The notes under the pieces were generated by a model that saw only the letters and a list, made by a program, of their open reading frames with translations, was not told the DNA's origin and did not search any database. Shown in pieces: positions 5,653 to 6,249 of a DNA stretch of 6,249 nt. The stretch's first letter is position 1. The number at the start of each line of letters is the position of its first letter. The position numbers were made by a program, and so were the translations under genes. Origin of the DNA: Chitinophagaceae bacterium (GTDB lineage: Bacteria > Bacteroidota > Bacteroidia > Chitinophagales > Chitinophagaceae); the NCBI GenBank assembly GCA_003136915.1, contig PLEB01000374.1:261-6509 (forward strand), read 5' to 3'.

Positions 5653-6249
5653 AGGGAAATTCACCGCAGAAAATTTTTACAAACGGCAGGAATTGGCATC
5701 CTTGGCGCTGCTGTTCTTCCAAACCAGCTATTTAAATCTGTTAATCTTCCATTATCCCCACCCGCGAAAATCGGTTTACAACTTTACACTGTGAGAAATG
5801 AAATCAATCACGATATGGAGGGTACCCTGCGCAGGGTCGCAGCGTATGGATTTGAAGCCGTAGAAACGGCTTTTTGGCCGGAGCATGTGACCGTTCAGCA
5901 GGCCGGGAAATCCCTGAAGGATGCAGGGCTGACCGTGTGTTCGGCCCATGTTGAAATACCTGCCGGAGATAAAAAAGCAGCCATGCTGCAAGCCGCGGAA
6001 GCTTACAAATGCACCCGGATGATCTGGCACGGATGGCCAGAGGACAAACGTTACAGTACATTGGATGGCACAAAACAACTTGCAGATATTTATAACGAAG
6101 CAAACCATTTTGCAAAGGCGAATGGTTTACAATTCGGTCTTCACAATCATTGGTGGGAATACAGGAACCGGGTGGGCGGTCGTTTTGTTTACCAGGTGCT
6201 GTTGGAAAGAGTAGACCCTGATATCTTTTTCGAAATCGACACTTATTGG
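5653..6249 (+). CDS. Sugar phosphate isomerase/epimerase-like TIM-barrel protein, 3'-truncated by the window, start unresolved
   Basis: This reading frame continues past the window end. It encodes a probable exported member of the xylose-isomerase-like TIM-barrel family (AP endonuclease 2 fold), which usually acts on sugars or polyols with a divalent metal. Visible are a Tat-like leader HRRKFLQTAGIGILGAAVLP (5662-5721), the first barrel strand KIGLQLYTVR (5767-5796), SAH (5941-5949), LHNHWWEY (6139-6162) and FFEIDTYW (6226-6249). These sit where the family keeps metal and substrate residues. The start is a problem. An ATG at 5614, 23 nt after the toroid gene, is in frame but meets TAG at 5650 after 12 codons. 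No ATG, GTG or TTG follows before the leader; the next are GTG 5791 and ATG 5815, which would remove the leader and the first strand. The coordinate given is the first codon after the stop, not a true start. Possible causes are a nonsense mutation, a base error, an unusual start such as ATT 5659, or read-through. Closely spaced with the two upstream genes. Confidence 0.75.

Noticed and set aside
5776..6115. Two minus-strand ORFs of 103-110 codons opposite the isomerase-like gene
   Set aside because: They are antisense shadows. The plus frame has family motifs (GLQLYTVR, HNH, EIDTYW), while the minus products have none.

Overview
The window looks like a chromosomal segment of a Bacteroidota species, probably of the Chitinophagales/Sphingobacteriales type. 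The reasons are a sigma factor paired with a membrane-anchored anti-sigma/beta-barrel protein of a kind known from this phylum, an exact match to the Bacteroidota -7 promoter box (TAnnTTTG), starts that mostly lack strong Shine-Dalgarno sequences, and moderate GC content. This assignment is inferred from style. There is no rRNA or other marker gene, and I see no tRNA, CRISPR array, transposase or attachment site.

Left part (1-1003, + strand): a complete NAD(P)-dependent D-2-hydroxyacid dehydrogenase close to glyoxylate/hydroxypyruvate reductase B. It runs tail to tail into a two-gene minus-strand operon (2953-1023). That operon encodes an ECF sigma factor followed, with a 13-nt overlap, by a 451-residue protein. 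The second protein has a short cytoplasmic N-terminus, one inner-membrane helix, about 180 residues of low-complexity linker and a predicted eight-stranded outer-membrane barrel. This is the architecture of the dual-membrane-spanning anti-sigma factors (Dma, with cognate sigma Das) of Bacteroides thetaiotaomicron. A single polypeptide could therefore pass an outer-surface signal to the sigma factor.

Middle (2954-3537): a 584-nt divergent intergenic region. It holds a probable sigma-operon promoter, two adjacent palindromes upstream of it, short direct repeats and a weak candidate promoter for the rightward genes. The sigma gene has no ATG for a full-length product and appears to use TTG.

Right part (3538-6249, + strand): three closely spaced genes, all with export signals. 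They are a periplasmic ankyrin-repeat protein, a periplasmic alpha/alpha-toroid protein of the prenyltransferase/squalene-cyclase fold that carries a CxxCH haem-c-type motif but no cyclase DxDD motif, and the 5' part of a sugar phosphate isomerase/epimerase-like TIM-barrel protein with a Tat-like leader. The last is interrupted by an in-frame TAG just before the leader and runs off the window. The ankyrin/CxxCH-toroid pair is the least understood unit here and the best candidate for an undescribed function. The sigma/Dma-like pair next to it is the best candidate for a new member of a recently recognised signalling class.
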